Origin: Saccoglossus kowalevskii
Taxonomy: Eukaryota > Hemichordata > Enteropneusta > Harrimaniidae
Assembly: GCF_000003605.2 (NCBI RefSeq)
Contig: NW_003127380.1
Span: 1 to 22,058, forward strand
Reading direction: 5' to 3'
DNA: 22,058 nt
How positions within the stretch are numbered: the first letter of the stretch is position 1; each line of letters begins with the position of its first letter. Position numbers and translations under genes: made by a program. Positions 17,976 to 22,058 of the stretch are shown here, in pieces. Below the pieces are notes generated by a model that saw only the letters and a list, made by a program, of their open reading frames with translations, was not told where the DNA came from and searched no databases.

Positions 17976-18805
17976 CCCATGGCGTCACCGAACTGAGTAT
18001 TACTTGTACACTTGTGTTATCTGAATGTAAATGCATTCCAACTAGAATAGAAAACAATAGCATGATTTTATTTCCCTCGAGTGATTATGCCTCGTCACAA
18101 CGTGCATGGCTCTAGGCCATGGGTGAATGGGAACAGACATTCGTGTGTATTGCTCACAGGCATAAGCGAGGAATATACAAATAAACCCTAATCGTATACG
18201 TCCATTGTGATAATATTTCACAAAAATGTTAAGAATGCGTGGTGAATTAACCTCTTATACGCCACAACTGTGCGACTCAATACATATGTTTGTCGACAAA
18301 CGTCGTGGTCAGATTCGTGCATATGTTTCAATATATGTTTATTTCAAGCATTCGGTTACGATGGGTCATATCACGACTTGAATTTACCGTACGTATTAAT
18401 AGCCAGCTACTATAGAAAACAATGTATCAGTCGGCTATACTATGATGAGAATACATGCGCCACGTAATCAGCATTCAAATGAATAAAATCGATCTACTAG
18501 GAGGACTGTACAGCACTATTGAGCGACGGATGGCGGAGGTCGATGCGACCATGTACTGTCTGAGTGCTTAATTTGTAGTGCCGTATTAACCGTGTTGTCG
18601 GTCGAAATGCCGATGATACGACATGAAAATTATTTTATTTTCACTAATTTGTCATTACTTTACATTTTTTTTATTATTTTGTTATTAGTATGTTAGTATT
18701 TCCGCCGCTTGGACACAATGGCGGGTGGCATGCGTATATACTGTAGCTGTATGCACGTGTATCCAAATAAAGTAATCTTCATGATTGTTACATGTATACA
18801 CTTAT
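17976..18805. other. Region beyond the retroelement fragment, no gene
   Basis: If the element once extended further, gag and the 5' LTR would lie here, but no zinc knuckle or LTR boundary was recognised. AGCACT (about 18513) and AGTGCT (about 18564) enclose a smaller GGTCG-ATG-CGACC hairpin. The plus frame 18270-18467 has no ATG start and no known domain. Confidence 0.3.
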
Positions 18806-18808
18806 ATT

Positions 18809-18879
<71 letters not shown>

Positions 18880-18881
18880 TA
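18806..18881. repeat. (TTTA)n microsatellite
   Basis: About 18 uninterrupted TTTA units run from 18808 to 18879. The purity of the array suggests recent expansion or active slippage. Confidence 0.95.
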
Positions 18882-19102
18882 ATCATCCAATCCACAGTGC
18901 GATGAATAACAATTTCCTATTTTGAAAACTAGAAAGTGTCGACTTAGAGATGAATTACTTTACACTTTTTATTATAATAAGATCATTTTTTTTAATAACT
19001 TTATTGATATTATTCTTTGAAATGAACATGGCGATGTGCTAATTTGATCACAAAATGAAAGTAGGAGAAATTAAATATTAAAATAAAATATAAATATGTA
19101 TA

Positions 19103-19122
19103 TAGATAGATAGATAGATAGA
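19103..19122. repeat. (TAGA)5 microsatellite
   Basis: Five perfect TAGA units lie in a very AT-rich segment. Confidence 0.9.
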
Positions 19123-19366
19123 TGGTTATCAATATGATACACTTAAAGATACATATTATCATACGAACTTGGAAATTTATTTTATATACCTTGAACTATA
19201 TTATATGTCATGGCCGAAGAATTTAAATGACGGTGTACATTTTGCTTAACTAAAGTAGTGTACAAACCTTAACACACACTCCATGTTTCACAGATAATCA
19301 GGATATGTTTAACACATATATTGTTATATTCTCACAAAAAAACGTTTTTATATTTCAACTGAACTG

Positions 19367-19939
19367 TTATTTTGCATTCATAAAATGGCTATGGTTTTTG
19401 TTCAAAACTTTATTTACACGAACAAGCCTGGGAAAATTCATTTCCAAGATTTCTGTACTAATTGGCGTCATTTTAAACGTGTCTACCTTGCAATAATAAA
19501 CTGGAGGGCCAGTTTGTGTTAGCCGTCGTATCAGCAACTGTTCTGATGTTTTGCAAAATGTATTCATTTTAGTAGTAATATATATCAATAAGGGATGACA
19601 TCGTTCTTTAAGACATTTCACACTTAATTTCACGCCGTTGAGTGTCAAAAAAATCAACGGAAATGTTTGATAACTTGGTTTTAGAATGATTGTAAAACCT
19701 ACTTGATATGTCAATATGTTGTGAACATTTAAGTAAATGTATATTGAGACATAGAGATGAATTTTGTAATTTGCACTTAGATAGAGGCGTTTCCAATCTA
19801 TTTTGATATTCCAAGGCATAGTATTTTTACAAAATAGTTTGATGTCTCCATATTGCACAAAATGTATTTTGGTAAATTGTCTAAAAGTGCATCTCAATCT
19901 TAATCCTGGTTGTTTATATAAGTTGTAAGATGGAAGCAT
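19367..19939 (-). CDS. Unrecognised 190-residue open frame
   Basis: This is the longest uninterrupted frame in the window. The first ATG is at 19939, with the frame open for 12 codons before it back to a TGA. A stop-free run of about 200 codons is unlikely in DNA this AT-rich. The middle contains two hydrophobic stretches (for example HLYVSIYIYLNVHNILTY), and the C-terminal third is basic (LLIRRLTQT, FPRLVRVNKVLNKN). No domain is recognised. It might be a single-exon gene, part of a decayed transposon or a chance frame. The smaller frames at 19305-19496 (+) and 19608-19814 (-) overlap it. Confidence 0.27.
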   Translation of the reverse strand: MLPSYNLYKQPGLRLRCTFRQFTKIHFVQYGDIKLFCKNTMPWNIKIDWKRLYLSANYKIHLYVSIYIYLNVHNILTYQVGFTIILKPSYQTFPLIFLTLNGVKLSVKCLKERCHPLLIYITTKMNTFCKTSEQLLIRRLTQTGPPVYYCKVDTFKMTPISTEILEMNFPRLVRVNKVLNKNHSHFMNAK

Positions 19940-19979
19940 AGTTGCAGCCTTACCGTTATGTGGGCGAGTTAACACTCAG

Positions 19980-20530
19980 CTGATATGTGACCGCTCGATG
20001 ACGTAATGTTCCATCACGCAATTGTGTGTTTGTCCACAATAACAAGGAAATGTACAAGGCTGCTGCTAGACGCATAACCCATAGTTTAAACATAAGGACA
20101 ACTTGATGAGTTTAATTTGGAATGTAACATTGACAGACCCAGACGTGCACAATCGTAATTCAACCAATTTCATCGAATTGTAGAATTTCTCACATACATG
20201 TCAACAATAAGATTAGTGTGGCCATTCATGTGTACGTGATGTTAGTCACCATACAACATGATGTAAGTGAGACACTGCCAATCACCACATTTGGTGTAAA
20301 TATCTAAATATAAAAAGACCACGATCTTTCGGCTGGAAAAACAAATCCGTACGCGAAACGATATTTGTAATATTCGCGTTCTATTGTGTATAATTGCCTA
20401 GACAACGGTAAAAATTTGTATACTATTCAGCTATCATCAGTAACAGTCGTCATAGCAACAAGACAAGCGACAAAAATGCTACCGGCCTACCTCTTAATTA
20501 GCTTTCGATGAGAGTGTACGTTTTTTTCCT
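19980..20530. other. Intergenic, no supported gene
   Basis: No exon-like sequence was seen. CATAGCAAC at 20451-20459 is another X-box-like half-site. Confidence 0.35.
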
Positions 20531-20929
20531 TCTTATAATATATAGGTAGTGCAGTGAGTTAATCCGCAAAGCGCCCTCATGCAGGTGATTGGCAACGTTA
20601 AATATTTAGAGAGGTGAGACACGTGTGGCGCTGTACTGTGTATTTCATATCGGACACAACATACACTCAACAAATTCCAGCATTTTCGTTGTGTTTATTA
20701 GCAGCAATCGCGAATGCATCTTTTCAATAAGTCGCGACACCAGCGGAAAAACGTTTCTAGTACGGCAATGGATGAAAGCAATTATATTGGTTGCGAAGTC
20801 GTTCGGCATTTAGAGGATAGTACATTTTTTCAAGAAAACAGTATTTCTTGGAGGACGCCAACAAACCAAATCAACTTATCGACGTTGCGAATGGCGTCCA
20901 TTTACGTCACCGTAGTCCTTCGACTCTAG
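20530..20929 (+). other. Promoter-like stretch followed by a 71-residue open frame
   Basis: TATAATATATAGG near 20536, GATTGGCAACG (an inverted CCAAT box) near 20587 and GACACGTGTGG near 20620 precede an ATG at 20714. That ATG opens a 71-residue polar frame (20714-20929), including MDESNYIGCEVVRHLED. The start context is poor and no domain is recognised. The arrangement is compatible with a first exon, but nothing proves transcription. Confidence 0.2.
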
Positions 20930-20951
20930 AGGGTGCGATCTAAAGAAACGG

Positions 20952-20969
20952 CGTTGCTATCGTTGCTAT
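20952..20969. repeat. Tandem 9-bp repeat CGTTGCTAT
   Basis: Two perfect adjacent copies of CGTTGCTAT, each containing an X-box-like GTTGC core. Confidence 0.6.
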
Positions 20970-21024
20970 ATGGGTTAAAGTGTGAACCATACAAGAATAA
21001 AAAGATGGTTCAGAATGATGATAC

Positions 21025-21321
21025 TCAATGGACATAATTGTTATTCGCGGCTAAACGCGCGAGGGCTCGGCGAAAAAAGAAAGAAAGAGACACTTTACGC
21101 TGCATCGGTTTTAATGTACGTGTGAAGTTGAGATGTATTCCGGAAATATCTTCAAAGAAACAAAAAAGACAAATAGATATGACCCACATGTTACGCTGCT
21201 TTAAAATAATGTGAAGCATGGACGTGGAACACCCATGATGTTTCTCAGTGACGTCACGTGTTTGAATGTACGAACAAAGTGTAACGTACCATGGAAAGCA
21301 TAGATGCACTATGTTGTGCAT
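21025..21321 (-). CDS. Doubtful 98-residue open frame
   Basis: An ATG at 21321 opens a frame to a TGA at 21027-21025. The product mixes Cys- and His-containing segments with a hydrophobic stretch and a basic C-terminal portion (FFFRRALARLAANN). No domain is recognised. The frame runs over a CRE/E-box element that looks regulatory, which argues against coding. Confidence 0.12.
   Translation of the reverse strand: MHNIVHLCFPWYVTLCSYIQTRDVTEKHHGCSTSMLHIILKQRNMWVISICLFCFFEDISGIHLNFTRTLKPMQRKVSLSFFFRRALARLAANNNYVH
21249..21260. promoter_or_regulatory. Full CRE overlapping an E-box
   Basis: TGACGTCA (21249-21256), the full palindromic cAMP-response element, shares two bases with CACGTG (21255-21260). 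The paired sites suggest a composite bZIP/bHLH-zip element, but its target gene is not visible. Confidence 0.4.
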
Positions 21322-21641
21322 TTGATATTAATTAAAACAGCAATATCTAAACTAAAATCATAAGCGCATGCGCACTACTGTTTTCATTAAATATTTTACA
21401 ATGTAATACAGTTAAAAGCAGTGTTAAAAATATTATTTATTTATTATTTATAAAACATAGTCACAATTGTTTACAGTTAACCCACATTTAATTCATGAAA
21501 GGGCGGTAGATGATTAATATGGCTCTCATATGACGTAGAAAGAAGGAGTTATACGCATGCGTGCGTGAAACGTAATTCAGGGCTCATACCACTAATTGAA
21601 TTTCCATAGACGACAATGTTAACATATGACGAGATTGCTAT

Positions 21642-21911
21642 ATGAAAATGACGAAGAAAGTTGAAAATATGGCTCAAAAATGGGAAATCAACATGCCAGT
21701 AATCAACCATATGAAAAAAACTAACATGTTGGCCAGCTCAAACTCTTGCAAATCTCAGGTAAACAAGACACACCTACTGTATTTGGATTGCACCAAGAGA
21801 AATCACTGGAAAAACACCAAGATTAGAACATCCATTAACACACAGAATAAACCCACAGGTACACAGCCGCTAAGTAGTAAACAAAAGACCACATGTTGGT
21901 CTCGCCTCTGA
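21642..21911 (+). CDS. Doubtful lysine-rich 89-residue open frame
   Basis: The frame begins with ATG at 21642 and ends at TGA 21909-21911. The product is rich in Lys, Asn and Met, for example MKMTKKVENMAQKWEINMPV. A CAG|GTAAAC donor-like site lies inside it near 21760, so only the first 40 codons might be an exon. Nothing is recognised, and A-rich composition alone can produce such a frame. Confidence 0.15.
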   Translation: MKMTKKVENMAQKWEINMPVINHMKKTNMLASSNSCKSQVNKTHLLYLDCTKRNHWKNTKIRTSINTQNKPTGTQPLSSKQKTTCWSRL

Positions 21912-21913
21912 CC

Positions 21914-21946
21914 CAGGTGATTACGCCCTCAAACAGGGAGCACCTG
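21914..21946. repeat. Nested inverted repeat
   Basis: CAGGTG (21914-21919) and CACCTG (21941-21946) enclose CCCT-CAAAC-AGGG, giving two stacked short stems. Beyond it, two ATTGG boxes (about 21971 and 22009) lie at the window end. Confidence 0.4.
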
Positions 21947-22058
21947 AGAAAAATAATATTTAAAAAATTTCATTGGTTCTTGCTGGGCATTTAAATTGAG
22001 CCAGCCATTGGTTAATTAGTGGCATGAGACCAATACAAGTAAGGAAATCATTGAGTCC

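Overview
This window reads as metazoan nuclear DNA, most likely from a marine invertebrate. It is AT-rich, has no closely packed bacterial-style genes, shows GT/AG introns with pyrimidine tracts and AATAAA signals, carries ATTT, TAGA and TA microsatellites, and holds a decayed Ty3/gypsy retroelement. The species cannot be fixed from the sequence alone.

One gene can be reconstructed with confidence, although no single open frame reveals it. On the minus strand, three coding exons (7962-7947, 4882-4649, 4205-4132) join in frame into a 107-residue secreted protein. It has a signal peptide, two cysteines and two textbook EF-hand calcium loops. An in-frame stop precedes the ATG, both introns are phase 1 with good splice sites, a TATA element lies upstream, and an AATAAA followed by a GU-rich element closes the gene near 3740. 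Its two calcium loops start only 23 residues apart, where a normal EF-hand pair has about 36.

A degraded Ty3/gypsy pol fragment lies on the minus strand at about 16.76-17.97 kb. It shows retropepsin-like, integrase-core and integrase C-terminal motifs broken by stops and frameshifts. Protease and integrase are almost adjacent with no reverse transcriptase between them, so either that part is deleted or the element has the PR-IN-RT order known from Gmr1-type elements.

The rest is mostly intergenic. It includes a strong 43-nt hairpin at 237-279, CpG-enriched blocks near 2.55-2.9 kb and 10.9-11.3 kb, a cluster of CRE half-sites near 15.9 kb, a full CRE next to an E-box at 21.25 kb, X-box-like motifs near 12.9-13.1 kb, tRNA/SINE-like B-box remnants, and a few open frames that may be small genes or chance. 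One of these (12546-12797) ends in a degenerate EF-hand-like loop. No rRNA, complete tRNA or CRISPR array was seen.
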